DNA of 64,000 bases from positions 805,467,123-805,531,122 of the forward strand of contig OY728136.1 of NCBI GenBank assembly GCA_963277665.1, read 5' to 3'. The translations under genes and the position numbers were made by a program. Under the pieces are notes generated by a model. That model was not told the DNA's origin. It was given only the letters and a program-made list of their open reading frames with translations, and did no database searches. The number at the start of each line of letters is the position of its first letter. The stretch's first letter is position 1. Source of the DNA: Viscum album. Its lineage: Eukaryota; Streptophyta; Magnoliopsida; Santalales; Viscaceae. Positions 9,943 through 24,215 of this stretch are shown here, one piece after another.

Positions 9943-12900
9943 GTAACATCCAGGTTTTTGTGGTTGAGTTGAAATGATAATATTAATTATATATCATGTT
10001 TCTTATAACTCATTATTGAGCGTCACGCAAGCTATCAATCAAATTTAATTCATGTGAAAAAATTTAATTAATAATAACATGAGGTGTCACAAAAATGATA
10101 TTCAACAATTTTTTTTCTCTTAAATATTTTTATTTGATGGTTTTCAATCACCATTATTTTCCCAAACATAACTATAATTATCATTTCAACCAACACTGTT
10201 AGTAGAAATGGAACTAAAAAGAAACACAATATGTGATGATTTGAACTAGTCTTTTATATTCACATTTTTAACAAATTTAAATTCCCAATAATTTCATACT
10301 ACTTATCAATGGTAATAATCCCTTTTATTTCTCATTTTTTTAGTTTCAATACATTTTAATTGTGCCTTGGTACGATCTTCTGTAGTCATCAAGAGTTTCC
10401 CTTCCTGATATTTTGGAAACAATCCATTCACATTAATTTTCAACTAGGTTTTTTTTATTTTAGATATGTTCCTGGATACATTATTTGATAATATCATATC
10501 TAAAATTTATATATTTTTATCTACCATCTTCAATAATTATGTCCACTTTCTTAGGATGGTATTATAATCAATAAATAAATCTCGTTCATATTCATACATA
10601 TTCTCTAGATATTAAATTTCACCTTCCTTCGTGTCACATATTGAGGTGTCATCATTCCTATCTACATGCCTCATAATATTAGTGAAATTATTATTACTAT
10701 CATATTCAAATTATTATATATATATATATAGGTTATTTTTTATCTTCTTTACTCTTTATATTTATTTTATTTCTTCATGGAAAATTCTTTCTACCGACAC
10801 CATATTTATTAAAATATTTTGATGTTTTAGCCATCAAATATTTTGAGATATTTTTCATTTTTTATCTACGTAAAATATATTAATAATTTTACTTGGATAG
10901 TTTACGTAAAAGTATTTAATTCTACCACATCTATAGCATTTTAGTGTCGTATTACCTTTCTAATTTTCATTTACTATTCTAAAATTAATCATGATAAGAC
11001 ACACTATTATCTTATAATCTCCATCCATCTTTTCTTAATCATAAAAATAATAATATGCTTCATATTAATAATCTTCATTCTTAAAAATTTTCATGGATTA
11101 AAAATACATTTCTTATTCATCATTCTTCATAAAATTTATTATAATTTATATATTATAGTTAATGATTATAACTCCCTAAAAATCTAAAGTAGGAATATTG
11201 AAATCGATAATGTTTATGAAATGAAACCCCAAACATGTAATTGATTATTCAATTGAAATAATTTAAATTATATTCACTGTTTTAAATTAGTTGAAGCTAT
11301 TTTATATAAATCAGTTTATCCGATGATGATTTAGTGTACGTTAGACGCATTTTTTTGATGAGTTACGTTACACGGAAGACTGAGTTTCAGTAAAAAAATA
11401 TATTATTATATTATTATTATAATACGATATAACATATTTTTTAAATATGTGGTCATACCTAAAATATGACAGTATTTGGTTTACACAAATATGAAATTGA
11501 TTCATTGATTAGAATTAAACATAATAACAAATTGAATATAATGGGAAATATTTTATAGAAAACTATTTTTATGCTCACAAGGAGTGTTTATCCTAATAAA
11601 TTAAATTAATTAAAATTTACGAGCTATATTTTTTAATATATATTATATATTTAGTAATATATTTTTTATATCAATCCAAAAGATTTTATAGACCTATGTA
11701 AAAGGGAAACAAAATTTTACACATAAAATGTGATATTTTTAAGGCACTTTCCCCCTTTTAATGGAAACCATATTATAAATAATAATATCATTTGGATCTA
11801 AAGTATAATTATCTTTACATCAATTCATATAATTTATTACATTGGAATCAATTTCATGTTGTAATTGACTACAAAAATATTTTAATCTTTTGAACATTTT
11901 AACTTATGAAACACAAACTGTCATCTCATCTATGAGATTAAATTTTAAATATTTTTTTCACTTATGTGACTGGGATTCTAGATAAATGTTTTAAATATTA
12001 GGAATTAGAATAATTTAAAATTTATAATATTTTAAACATAGTTTTGGAAAAATAATATCAGTGAAATATTTTAAATTATTTATAATGATTAATGAGATAC
12101 TAATCTAAAATGGGGACAGAACCTTATCCTTAAGGGCCAAAGTGCCCTACTAATTTTAAAAAAATCCATTTTATGGTAATATTTCTACTATATGATCCAT
12201 TTTATATATTCTATAACCTTATTGTATCCAATTTTAATGGGAAAACAACCAGTGGTTTTCTCTTTTAAAAAATTTACAAGAGTTCTCATCCCCCTCATAA
12301 AGAGACCTCCTCTCCACCCACATCCTCAAACCTATTCGGAAAATTTCTATAAAAAATATATTTCCAAATATATTCCCAAAACCCTTATCATAATATTAGA
12401 ATCCTCAAGTTGGTAATGAATATATAAAAATAATCCCTTTGGATCAAACCAAAATGTGTTACCCAAAAACAATGTAATATCATTCATCAAGCTCATTAGT
12501 TTTATTCCATTTGTTCACCAAATTAACTATAATTATTAAATTATTATATAAAAAATAGTATATTAATATAATAGAATGTTTTATGTTATTTTTTTGACAT
12601 AAAAATATACACACATCCATCTAATGGGTAACAAACATACAATTTATGTTTACATCAAACTACGATGTCACAAAATGAAGTTGTTCATTTTTCTTTTACA
12701 ACCTCTAATGGTTGGGAATTATGATTTAAAATATATTTAAATTATATATGTATATTTGATATTTATTTTCTATTTATTTATTATACAATTCAATTATAAC
12801 ACATACACTTATATGTTCCATTTTTTGTCAATACGATAACATCATTTGTGAAAGTGTGGACTGTCGATACCCTAAAATCAAAATGATACTCATGCATATG

Positions 12901-14310
12901 TATGACCTACTGTCTCCATGATTTTAAAATTGGATTTTTTTTCAGGAACAAATTTAATTATTTTTAAAGGTAATATATATATAATAATTAATTAATGATT
13001 ATTATTCTTGTTAATTTATATACCGAAACCTTTTACCATATTTCACCAACAACAATTGTTTTCGACACATAAATCAAATTTTCTCAAAATACTCCTCAAA
13101 AACATAATTGATTATGTAGTAGTATAAAAGATGGTATTAAGAGAAATAAAAGTTATGATAAACATTATAATGGTTATAAATAAATAAAAAAATTAACATA
13201 ATTTATTTTAATGAATATAAAACCACACGAGACATGTCAGACACAAAGTATTGGATTTTCATCTCACTTGTTAAATCTGTGAGATTAATATAAAATTTAC
13301 AATATTAATTTTTTTGTGTGGTGTATAGACTATCAATTTTGATATTTTATATAATTAATAAGTTTTTTTTGATGTTATTTAAGTCTTTCATTTAATGTTA
13401 TTCCATTCGGGGTGATTTTGATTTAATATTTTTCAGAAGTGTAGAACACTTTGGGATGATTAATGATTATTTTTCTCTATAATAATTTTAATAGTCTTTT
13501 GATGGTATTCCCATTATAGGATATTATTTTTTAATTTATTAGTAAAAACATTATTTTTATTTTCTTATGGTTATTTATGAACATTCATATGTAATAGTAC
13601 GTTTTTCCATCTTTTAATACTCAAAATTATTTCGAAAAGATTTTTTTATGAAAAAATGTATTCATTTATAATTTTATTCAAATAATATATGTTCTTATAT
13701 AAATAATATTTTATAAAAATTATTTAAATAATATTTTTACCCCTTAAAAAATTATTTATTAAATTCATTTTTATCCATGTTTTTAATTTTCAAATGTTTT
13801 CAAAGGAATATACTTTTTCTCTTCGGAACAAGGAAATTTTCTAAAATTTTTACCATGAAAAAGGAATGTTCTATTTATCTTATATGGAATGTATGTATTT
13901 ACCACCTAATTTATTTAATGATCACTTTTATTTTTTAATTTAAGGAAATTATTTTCAAAATAAATTTTCAATGGATTTTTTTTGCAAAAGGATTTTCAAA
14001 ACAATAGGATGTTTTCATCAAAAATGTTTTTAAAATATATTTTTAGAGTAATTCAATTTTTAAATGAGGAATTCCCTTTATTTATACTCAAATTGGTATA
14101 TTTTATATTTATATCATACATAATCATTCTTTAGATGGTTTATGATTTTTATTCTAAGGATATTATTCAAATTTAATTTACTGATACATTTTATTAACCT
14201 TGAAATATTCACTTTAGTAGGATTATTTTACTTTTAATTCCCCTTATGTATCAATAAAATTTTTCATGTATATGGTTATTTATTGAACCATATAAATTTT
14301 TTAACATGGA
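9943..14310 (+). repeat. E7: degraded E1/E6-like LTR, plus orientation
   Basis: Plus-strand landmarks in order: possible LTR start TGTAACATCCAGG (9943; TGAAACCCC at 11222 is an alternative), promoter-like CATAAAGAGACCTCCTC near 12296, leader block GATGTCACAAAATGAAG near 12664, hairpin motif at 12887-12924 with the same 38-base arm span as E1 and E6, then AT-rich sequence to about 14310, where minus-strand E3 LTR sequence takes over. The 3' part with the palindrome is missing, so E3/E4 probably inserted here and the rest lies beyond the window. The stretch 10010-11220 does not align with the other LTRs and may be another insertion. No gene found. Confidence 0.5.
10714..10730. repeat. (TA)n microsatellite
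   Basis: A run of about eight TA units in AT-rich LTR sequence. Similar short runs occur at 8272-8286, 14355-14366, 18985-19000 and 23318-23332. Confidence 0.9.
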
Positions 14311-14314
14311 TTGG

Positions 14315-17300
14315 GGACCATTTTAAATAAACCTATATCGGTTGTTCATTGTTATATATATATATGCTCAAGGAATTATTTTTATTATGGAATAAATTAG
14401 TTTGAAAAAAGCCATTGGGGTGGTTTCCAAGTAGAATAGACTGGTATGATACGAGATGGGAATAACAACCCTCATATTTATTTATAATTACCGATGATTT
14501 ATTACATAAATTTTTAGTTAATACAACTTAGAATAATGAGAGGTATAGTGTATGTGGGGATTAAAAAATTTCATAACAACTGAAAACATAAATACAATAT
14601 CTTTATTGAAATATTCTTTTACATTACCAAAACATTCCCTTGTACATTACACTTCATTAGATAACCTGGTGATGTACATAAAAAATGGGTGATCAATAAA
14701 TACCAATAATGGAGTAAAAAAGTAATAACATGAATAATTCAATACCTTTTAAGATGTAGTAATATCAATGGAGCATAACAGAAACATGATCATAAAGGCA
14801 TGATATCGCATGACTATCATAACATGGAAATGTTGCAACATAAGACACTATATCATAATCTTAATGTAATCAGGTAACCCCTGTATCAAATGGTAGAAAA
14901 TGTATTGAAATTAATCAGGTACACCACTATCCCAAAATGAGGTATCATGATACTAATCAATACTGGTTGCATTAGTGGACTATATAATTCTGGGCACACC
15001 TGTCACTTTAAAATCATTATCTTGCTTAAGTGTGCCACATAGGTCAAAAAACATGGATTCATTATTCATAATAATTTATTCAATGTCAATTATTATGGAA
15101 TAAATACATGTAATATCCCAATAAAAATAGTATATGTGCATAAATTTTAATTCCCTTGATAGAGAAATGAGTTTGGTATATAAACATAATGAATTTGGAA
15201 TAGAAAATCATGGTGAAATTTTTACAGCATAACGACATAACATAAAAATTCATACAAAGAGTTAATGAGAGATAACAAGTCTCTAATCATATATAAATGA
15301 AATGGTATGTAATATGTTCATATAAATTATTTTTCTAACAAAATAAATTTGTATATAGAATGTATAACATAATAAAAAACGTGATGAATTTGGTAAAATA
15401 AAATAACTCTTACGTAATTTCATCCTGGTAATGGGTATAAATGGGGGGATTAATAAGATATAAAGATTTCTATTATCAATAAAAAATAATAAGGGATGTA
15501 TTGGGGAGGTGATAAAACACAACCCATAATTTTTAATTGAAAAAATGGAGTAACAATATAAGGAAACTTTGTTAAAAATGAGAAATAAAGGAAACCCTTA
15601 CTTGAGTGTGTGACTTTAAATGATTGATGTGAGGATTATTGGGAGCAAATGGGGACTTGGGATTATTTTATAGTGGGTATGAAAAATTAAGGATTTTATC
15701 TAAAGATTTTTATTGAAGGTAAGTGGGATATTTTGTGGGTTTATATAGGAAATGATAGGGGAATTCTGTAATATTTCACAAACATAGATTTTTGAATCTA
15801 TATAAATAAATATTCAAAACCATAATCATACTATCTTTTTTTCCATAATTTTTTTCAAATAAGAGTGGGAGAAATTATTTTATAACCCCTCAAGTAGAAG
15901 ATATTAAAACATTATTCATTCAAATGTGGAGGTGAGTCAGATTATTAAATAAATGAACCTAAAATCAAAAAACAGATATTATATATACGAGAGGATTCAC
16001 TAAGGCATTATAAAAAATGTCAAATAAATTAAAAATTACATTAAATTCCATTTAAAAATATATTTACTCTAATATCAATTTTATAGTATTTATTACATCA
16101 CTATTAGGTAATTATTATGTCATAAAACACACTATATACTTATATATTATTATATTTTTACGCAAAAATTCGACAGTCTTAGAAGATTATAAAAAATTCC
16201 CCATTCTATAATTCCGACATAAAAATTCCAAAAATAATATTCATTTTCTCTAAATAATTTTTTATATATTTATTGATTATCACTTTTAAAATGAGAATCA
16301 AAATTTATTGATAAATGATGGGTTTTGAAAAAAAAAATTGTTTTTAAACTTTAATAGAAAATTACTTTGGACTTCAAAAAATTAATATAATTTTTTATTA
16401 TAAATAAAATTAATTTGATAAAAATATATTACGAAAGTATTAATTATTCAAAAACTTCATTAATTCCTTAATATAAATTCATTAAAAATACACATTCTAT
16501 TTTATCATATAAAAATATAACTCTTATCAAAATGTTTACCAAATCATTTATAGATAAGGAACTAATAATAATAGATTATAAGAATTGTTTTCATAATATT
16601 ATTAATAAAACATTGTTTAATATAATAATTATTATATTTTTTAAAAGTAACATTTTTACCTGAAAAAAAAATTTATAGAATTCAATATTTTTATGAAATA
16701 CTACTCCTAAGAAGGAATTTTTATAGGAATAATTTTATTTATAGAAAGGGATTACATAATAAGTTACCAATACCTTGTTACATAACCCATTATAACATCT
16801 TCAAAACACCTAACGGTAAGGTGTGTGATGGTGATAGACTCTTATGGAAACTCGGATAACATCTCATGGGTTGTAATCTCTATTAACATGAACCTATGTC
16901 ATAGGTGATTCCATTCATGATTAACATGTTGAAGCTTGACATGGGATTGGTGAATATAGAATCCTAGCGGCACTACAACTTTTTTGAGCTCTGAAAAATG
17001 TGCTTCGTACTGCCCGAGTCTATTGGAAGAGGATAACATCTCCAATGTCTGGGTCAAAAGGATTTATTAAAACCTTATATTTATATTAGTTGTGTGATCA
17101 CTATTCAATATCTATATTATCAACTATAGTGATACTTTATGGTCATTTAAACAAAATAATAATAAAAATGAGTTTGTGGTTTTTCTGAATCCATAAGTCA
17201 TTAAATAAAATGGAATTGTATTCATGAATCATTGGTCATTACAACATAACCCCTTAATAAATTTCACCCACAAAATTTCCATTTCCCACACTAAAATATA

Positions 17301-17367
17301 TGAGGGTAAATCAAACCCATCACGTCCTATGGTACCCATGTTACTTCTTAAAATGTGGGGTTTTACA
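14315..17367 (-). repeat. Left LTR of the tandem E3/E4 complex (3' LTR of E3)
   Basis: Aligns along its length with the middle LTR (42758-45936) and the right LTR (from 50581): for example the AACATTCC block near 14627, CAGCATAACGAC near 15226, GGAAACCCTTACTTGAGTG near 15591 and CTTGTTACATAACCC near 16773. The start on the minus strand is TGTAAAACCCCACA at 17367. The left end (about 14300-14340) is blurred by decay. No clear polypurine tract adjoins it, which is unusual. No host gene seen. Confidence 0.75.
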
Positions 17368-17539
17368 CAATACTTTGATGAGGGGAGTTATTATATATTG
17401 TAGAAATTGTTTTATATGATCTGAGATCTTTAACTTCTTTTCTGCAAAGAAAGGTCATTCTCCAATGGGACCACCTTTGGAATGAGTACATGTTATGGGT
17501 CGAGTATTTTCATCCTCAAGAATGATCCATGGAATACAT

Positions 17540-18560
17540 CTTCTACTTAAGACATGTTTGGTGGGAGTTCTAGTTGATATGCAACTCCTCCAATGTGACC
17601 AAGGTTTGGAAAATGGCCTATATACCTTGAATTATGGTTAGCCATATTCCCAAATATAATCACTCCCTTCCAAAGAGATATGTGGAGGGAAAAAGTATCT
17701 CCAACATCAAACACCATGTCTTGTTGACGATTGTATGCATAACTCTTTTATCCTCATTAAAAGGTTTTAATGTGTTTCTAGATGGTCATAACATTCCAGA
17801 CCATTTCTATGAACATTTTTGGACCTCAATGTTTTTTCTGCCCAAATCCATCACAAAATGTTAGGGTACTGCACCTCTTCCCATAAAAGAATTCATAAGG
17901 ATCCTTTTGTATGTTTTCATGGAAACTGTTTAAGTAAGAGAACACAACCATTAAAAGATTTTAATCTCATAATCTTTTGAGTACCATTGATCATTATTTC
18001 AACATGTCCTCAAGTGATTGGATAGTCATATCAAATTAGACATCAGTATGAAGATACTTAGTTTTATTGAATTTCATCTCAATATTCGGAGCATGTTGGA
18101 GACTATTCTATAACCTTGAGGTGAATCATGGATCTCTATTGTTTACAATAGATAGTGGTACACCGTGCTACCTTACAACTTATTTGATGTAAATGAATGC
18201 TAGTTGTTCCATTAAGAAATCGTATCGAATCACAATGATGTGTGTATTACATGTCTGAAAATGCACCATATCATAGAGAGAATTATTTTATTTCTTAGTC
18301 AATAGAGGTATAGAGACAATGTCTATGGTCATGTTCTCTCATTTCCATGCTTGTATGGGTAACTATATTATCACCCTATTAGTCTTCGTCCCCTCAACCA
18401 TCATTTTATGACGTACTAGGCACTTTGATGTATATTCGGCTATATCCTTCCTCAGGTTATCCCACCAATAACTATTTTCGAGATCCCAATACATATATGG
18501 GTTTCCTAGGTGAATGGATAAATTCTAAATATATGCATCATCCAAATAGTCTTTCATTAT
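17540..18560 (-). pseudogene. int: E3 integrase remnant
   Basis: Minus-strand frames follow the usual gypsy integrase order. Near 18480 is YWWDNLRKDIAEYTSKCL, the end of the HHCC zinc-binding region. A WKWENM-like block lies near 18345, then core sequence with stops. Near 17700 a KGVIIFGNM-like stretch and near 17610 GGVAYQLELPP match the GPY/F module that follows the integrase core in chromoviruses; VEDVFHGSFLR comes next. Integrase would insert element DNA into the chromosome. This copy is dead. Confidence 0.8.
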
Positions 18561-18679
18561 CATCAGATTTGATAGAACATATAGTGTTGGCACAAATCTA
18601 AGAATTCTTTTTTTATTTAACATTAAAAATTGAGTATTTCACCTTATTTATATCATCCACATTCTTATCAATTACCACA

Positions 18680-18931
18680 TCATATTTTGTTATCATCCTT
18701 TAACCATTCAAAAAGATATGGTTGATAAATAATTTTTGAAAGGTTTGATGATGTTCCTAATTTATGATTATGATGTCCACCTTCAAAAAATCTAATAATA
18801 TTGGACCCTTTTAAATTGGAATCAATGATAGAATACGTGTGTCCTTTTTTACATTGTGAATCTTCCACCATGTTCACATTCCCTAGATAGTAATGGATTA
18901 TGAAATCGTAATCCTTGATGAGCTCAAACAA
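18680..18931 (-). pseudogene. E3 RNase H C-terminus / integrase linker
   Basis: An open frame of 83 residues beginning FELIKDYDFIIHYYLGNVN. It matches the conserved end of gypsy RNase H, where a Leu-Lys-Asp-Tyr-Asp block precedes His-Pro-Gly-Lys-x-Asn and Val-Ala-Asp-Ala-Leu-Ser. Here HPG has become YLG and the ADALS block EDSQC. RNase H would remove the RNA strand during reverse transcription. Confidence 0.8.
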
Positions 18932-19399
18932 TCTTCATTGACATTTGATCCTCTATTTTTATGTGAATATATAATTGAGAATATTTATATATATATATAT
19001 TCCACACTTTTCCTCAAAGTGATAACATATTTATATTTTCAAGGAAAATATCACAGATTATAACTCCAGATCATGTGTAGTATAGTTTTTCTCATGAATT
19101 TTCAACATAATTAAGGCATAGGAAATGTCTTTGTCATTCTACATCAACACACAACAAAATCCATACTTAAAAGCATCGTTGATGATTAAATAGTCCTCCC
19201 AACTTGTGGGTAGAGTGAGAAAAAGGGAAGTGATAATCCTCTTCATATAATCCTTGGAGCATTATTCACATTCATCATTCCAAGAAATCATGAATCCCTA
19301 ATGAGATAGATTGTTAAGAGTGTTTGAAAATCATGAAATTTCCCACAAATTAGTGATAATATCAATAAAACCCAAGGAATCTACTGATAACCATAAAAA

Positions 19400-20079
19400 T
19401 TAAAGCCCCACACATCCCTCAATTGATTTAGTTTTGGAATGATCCATAGATATCCCATTTCCTAGGATGATATTCCCCAAGAACGAGACTTCCTTCAACC
19501 AGATCACACACTTTCTATACTTTTCATAGAGCTTATCCCTTCACAAGATCACAAGTATAGTGCTTAGATGCTTCTCATGCTCCTTATTGGTTTTGGAATA
19601 TATTATAATATCTCCTATAAAGGCTATCCAAATTATTTCAAGGCAATCTCTAAAGAATATCTTCATCAAGTCCATGATGATTGTTAGAGAAATAGTGTTT
19701 TAGAAAGGAATAACTAAGAATTCATAGATCATGTACCTTGTACAAAAATCAATCTTGGGGATATCCTCTTTATTCACTATTACCTAGTAATGTCATAAAT
19801 GAAGATCCACTATATAGGTGTATTGTGCTCCACGTATCTGCTCGAAAAATTCATCAATTTCTGGAAAATATACGCGATATTTATCTTGATCTTTTTGAGT
19901 TCATGATAATTAATGAAAAGGTACATTGACCCATCATTTATCTTGATGAAGAGGACTAGTGCACCCCATGGTGATTCACTTGGTTGTATAAACCCTTTAT
20001 CTAGATTATCATGTAGTTTTTTATTTAGCTCTTCAAACTCCACTTCACCCTCTCTATATGGAGTATTGGATATTGGCAA
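19400..20079 (-). pseudogene. RT: E3 reverse transcriptase remnant
   Basis: The first 90 residues (20079-19810) contain PISNTPYREGEVEFEELNKK, then LDKGFIQPSESPWGALVLF and KINDGSMYLFINYHELKK, the fingers region of gypsy RT. After stops, the catalytic block reads FIGDIIIYSKT at about 19593-19620. The usual metal-binding pair of aspartates is damaged: the first is Gly. KEHEKHLSTILVIL and CVIWLKEVSFLGNII follow, both typical of the palm and thumb. A decayed enzyme; family assignment is secure. Confidence 0.9.
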
Positions 20080-20699
20080 GACCCTAGGTAAAATACCAAT
20101 CCTGAATTCAACATCTATTCAAGGAGGAAGACCAGACAATTCCTTGTAAAACACATCAACAAATTCACTCATAATAGGAATGTTTTTGAAGATAGTTCCT
20201 TCAGTATACTAAATCATATAAAAAAGATATTCACTCCCATTGGACATAAATATCCATGATTGAGATTATGGTGCTAATAATGATTCATCCAACTTCTTGT
20301 ACTTGTATAGAATCAGGGGTCAACTCACCATATAGAGAGTGAATTCCCTCTCATGATAATTTACATTGGCTCTTTACAAGGGAATAAAGTTTATTATATG
20401 AATGGAATCTAATTCCCCCTAGGGATGTATGTTGAGAATCTTCAATAAGTTTAATCCCCAATTATGGACAGGGGAGGATTTATATTCATGTGATTCAATA
20501 ATTCTCTCCATTTTTCGTTTTCACTGAAATCTCTACTTATATTAATTTGGGTGATTTTTGGATTGTTCTACTAAATTTTCATGATATGTAAGATTACATA
20601 GAACTAGAATAATAAATTAATATTTCTATTCTTGAATGAATATCTAGAGTACCTTCCACCACTTTATTTTTGATATAAAATTTGGTTGTATTGATTGAA

Positions 20700-21300
20700 A
20701 AAGATCTCCCTTTATCCCATAGAGTTTATAGGTTTACAACAAAACCCTTGGCTTAGGGCACAGGTTCACAAATATTGTTGGTTCTTTACAGCTGTACTAA
20801 TAAACAATGAGTTAAAGATTGAATGGAGTGTTCCATTCCTCTGTCGTAGTAGTGGGGTTTTCTTGTCAAAAATCAATGTCTTGGTGCCCTTTCATTCCAC
20901 ACCTAATGAATTTCCTCATCCTCTTCAATTCTATATGGTGTTTCATTCCGCACTATTGGAATGTAGGATTCAATAATTTCTTATCACCGTTGGGTTTATC
21001 TGTCAAACGGAAAAAAAAGTCCAATTTTGGTTTTTATACCCATGATAACCCAAAGATTAATCGATATCCATCACGACATTGAGGGAACATCAAACAATCT
21101 CTTCATACCTATAAAATTCATAGATTTCCAAGGCTTTTTGTAGGCTAGGATTAATCCCACTAAAGAAGTATTCAACATTGTATTTAGGGGTAAGGACAAA
21201 ACCAGAGTCATATCGTGAAATTCTAGTGAAGTTTTCCTTATACACCCCCACATATTCACTGTCATATTTTTTTATTGAATGGAAATATCAGTCTATATAA
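20700..21300 (-). pseudogene. gag: E3 gag C-terminal part with degraded zinc knuckle
   Basis: At about 20738-20800 the minus strand reads CKEPTIFVNLCPKP in a gypsy knuckle context, a single decayed CCHC unit. Upstream (20930-20990) a block like NPTFQxCGMKH matches the longer E4 open frame at 49366-49632. Further upstream to 21300 is degraded Gag. Confidence 0.6.
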
Positions 21301-23991
21301 AGATGGAGGGTTTGGGGAAAATATTTATCGAAAAACATTTTTGGGAAATCCTTTCATCGTATTGCCTCGATCTCTTCCTGAGGCTACGTATTTTAGATCA
21401 ATCTCTACCATTTATCAACTTTAAGGTAATACCAAAAAATTTAATACGATAGATTATTTTTAATTTCGTTCATGATGTTTGTTTTATGATATACCAATTT
21501 TAGTTTTCAGTATATAGAAACCCCTATTATCCTTTATAATATGCAACACTGTTCTTGGCGTTTGATATAATCAATTAAAATTTCTTTTTATAGAATTCAT
21601 TTCATGAAACACCGACTTCGTATATGATACACGCAAAAACGAGTATAGATTTTGTTCAATGTATAAATGATCAATGTTTGTATTATGTTATACAAAACGC
21701 CAGATGAATATTTCTCTACATAAAACACTATCATGGGTTTTATTACAAGCAATAGGGACCTTCCCCGATAGCATGCTTTGTAGGCAATACTATGTTTTAG
21801 TAAAAAAATAATATACTATTAAAATGATATTATTTAATGGGTTATAAACAAGAATTTATGAATATTATTAACCACATTTTAAATTTTATATAAAATTAAC
21901 ATTCATCTTATTTGTTTTCTAGAACACTATATAAGAACAAATTCAATTATTTGGATAAAATGAAGTATATTTTTAAAAAAATGTTGTTTTACTACCATTT
22001 GATGGAATACCAATTATAAATATAATTTTTAAACCTTAAATTTGTTTAAGTTGACAAAATAAACCTATTATTTCGAATAAAAATATAAAATTCTACTTTT
22101 AAAGAATTTTTTATATTTTTTTATAACTATCATATTTTGACTAATAGTGAAAATATGCTAATTTTTTATTGATGGAACTTTTTTTCATCAAAACAATTTT
22201 AATAGTTAAATTATATTAATTAATTGTTTAAAAGTATAAATAAAATATATTTTTAAAATTTAATAAAAATTATGTTATTTTCATTAATTTTATATTGAAT
22301 TCATATATAAAAACATTCTAGTCTTTTAAATGTTTTAACATTAAAACAAAAAACTATTTTTTTCATTCCAACAACAAGATTAATTTTAAATTATTTAATA
22401 AAACTTTTATATTTTTAATTTTGAAAAATGGATTCTATATTTTTAATTAGTGGGTCCCAACTTTATTATTATTTTACTTTTACTTTCTTCTATTATGAAT
22501 AGTAATAAGGGTAATTTTTATTTAACTTGGTTAATTGTAAATCAGGTAAATTAGTGTAATAAATAATATTATAAGGACATTACAATTATCCAAAAAACAT
22601 AATAACCTATTTGATTAATATAATTCTACCCTTAACAGATATGGTATTGAACATAGTCATTCAATGTCTACTTGAAAATTAAAATGGCTTAGATATTAAT
22701 AAAATCAATGAATGTGACAAAATGTCAACCTCAAATTTTTTATATGTATAATAATTTTAATATAGGGATAAACCAGTGATATCATCATAAATAAATATTA
22801 AATAGAAATATAAATTAATCACATTCTTCATGGTAATTTATTTTTATTTTAATGAAATAAATAATTTCTTAACAGTATTATTCTTTGATGACGTAAAAAT
22901 TAATTAATTGATGAGAAATCAATGAATCAATTTTTATGAAAATCCTAATGACCATAACAAGGTCCAAACTCATGAAAAAATGTTATTGGTCAAAAATATT
23001 TAGAAAATATCTATTTAAATGTCAATATAGTTTCCATTTTAACCCTTATAGAATAGATTAAGATCATTATATTATTTTAATTAAAGTAACATTAAAGTTG
23101 TCTCACTGATACATTGATACCTATTAAAATTATAATGTTTAATTTTATAGAAGTTAAATTAGTCTAAATAAATTCCCATGAAATAAATTAAATTTATATT
23201 CATCATAGAATTTGTTATTTATTTTTTCTCAATAAAGATGTATATAAAATAATTACCCAAAATCATTGTAGTAATAATTTTGTTAATGGGGATATCAAAT
23301 AAATTTTAATGAATATATTAATATATATATATATTGAATAATTAATATATAAAATTATTCTTATATATAACCTTTACCTAATGGACAATAAATATGTACA
23401 AAATTTACCCTTTTAGTATTGAAATATTTGTTACTCTATTAAAAATGAAATAGAATAATTAAGTGTTAAATTGAAACGACAAGGTTTTAATAGACATATA
23501 GACATGTATAAAATATATTAGTGGATGATATTAAAATCCTATATCATCTCATATTATAACTTGGGACATTTTGGAGGTTTTTGAGTGGGTTTTGATTATA
23601 TTATAAATTAATATTGTGAGGTTTCCAAAAGTGCCAATCATGTCAATTATAATAGGGAACCTCCTCCCTCATTTATACAGAACACATTACGCCTTCATGT
23701 TTGTCCAAAACCTATCCATTTATCATCTAAAATTATATAGTTAAATTATAGTGGTTATTTTTATCTCCAAAGTCCAACTCTTGTTCCATTTAGAAAAGAT
23801 CTAAAGAGATAACGTTGAAGAAGAGGTAATATTCTCTATTAATTCTTTCATAATTATTTCTTCTTACACTTCAACATCATGAGTTTTTTCATTATATAAT
23901 AATAAATCCAGTATCAATTATATACTTAGATGTTATTATAATTATGAAACTACAATATTACACATTCTATACATCCTATGAAAATTTAAAT

Positions 23992-24215
23992 CACCATGCA
24001 TGTGTACGTACAACATACAATCTCTTTTCCATGGTGTATTTTTTTTCACCATCACCATACATGGATAGATATAAAAATGGATTTCATAAAATTATTTGAT
24101 TATTATAAAATTATATTGATTCTAAATAGATAATACCTATCAAATCTATACCATTCAATAATTATGGGAATGATGTTGTCGCTCATACGTACATATAACC
24201 TAACGTCACCATGAT
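23992..24215 (+). repeat. Paired CGTACG hairpin motifs in the E2 5' LTR
   Basis: The first motif (23992-24036) has perfect 7-bp arms CACCATG and CATGGTG around GTGTACGTACAAC. The E1 motif uses different arm bases (CGTTCATG and CATGAACG), so pairing is kept while sequence changed. The second (about 24180-24215, CGCTCATACGTACATATAAC) follows 187 bases later. The 3' LTR has the same pair at about 40255 and 40442, again 187 apart. Confidence 0.6.

Larger units (their letters stand above)
17368..21424 (-). pseudogene. gag-pol: E3 pol and gag remnant, Ty3/gypsy chromovirus (interrupted by E2)
   Basis: Read right to left this is the main part of the E3 polyprotein: gag C-terminus, degraded zinc knuckle, linker, reverse transcriptase, RNase H, integrase and a C-terminal region resembling the GPY/F module. 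Stops and frameshifts are frequent throughout, so it makes no protein. Its gag N-terminus lies across the E2 insertion at 42151-42502. Sequence matches E4 (45937-50566) domain by domain. The family is supported by the domain order and by several recognisable motifs listed separately. Confidence 0.85.

Noticed and set aside
16973..16990. Another CACTA end (CACTACAACTTTTTT)
   Set aside because: The stretch aligns with ordinary LTR sequence in the other E3/E4 LTRs (for example near 45542), with no break in homology.
19738..20149. Plus-strand open frames over the E3 reverse transcriptase
   Set aside because: They are shadows of the minus-strand RT frame, which carries the family motifs.
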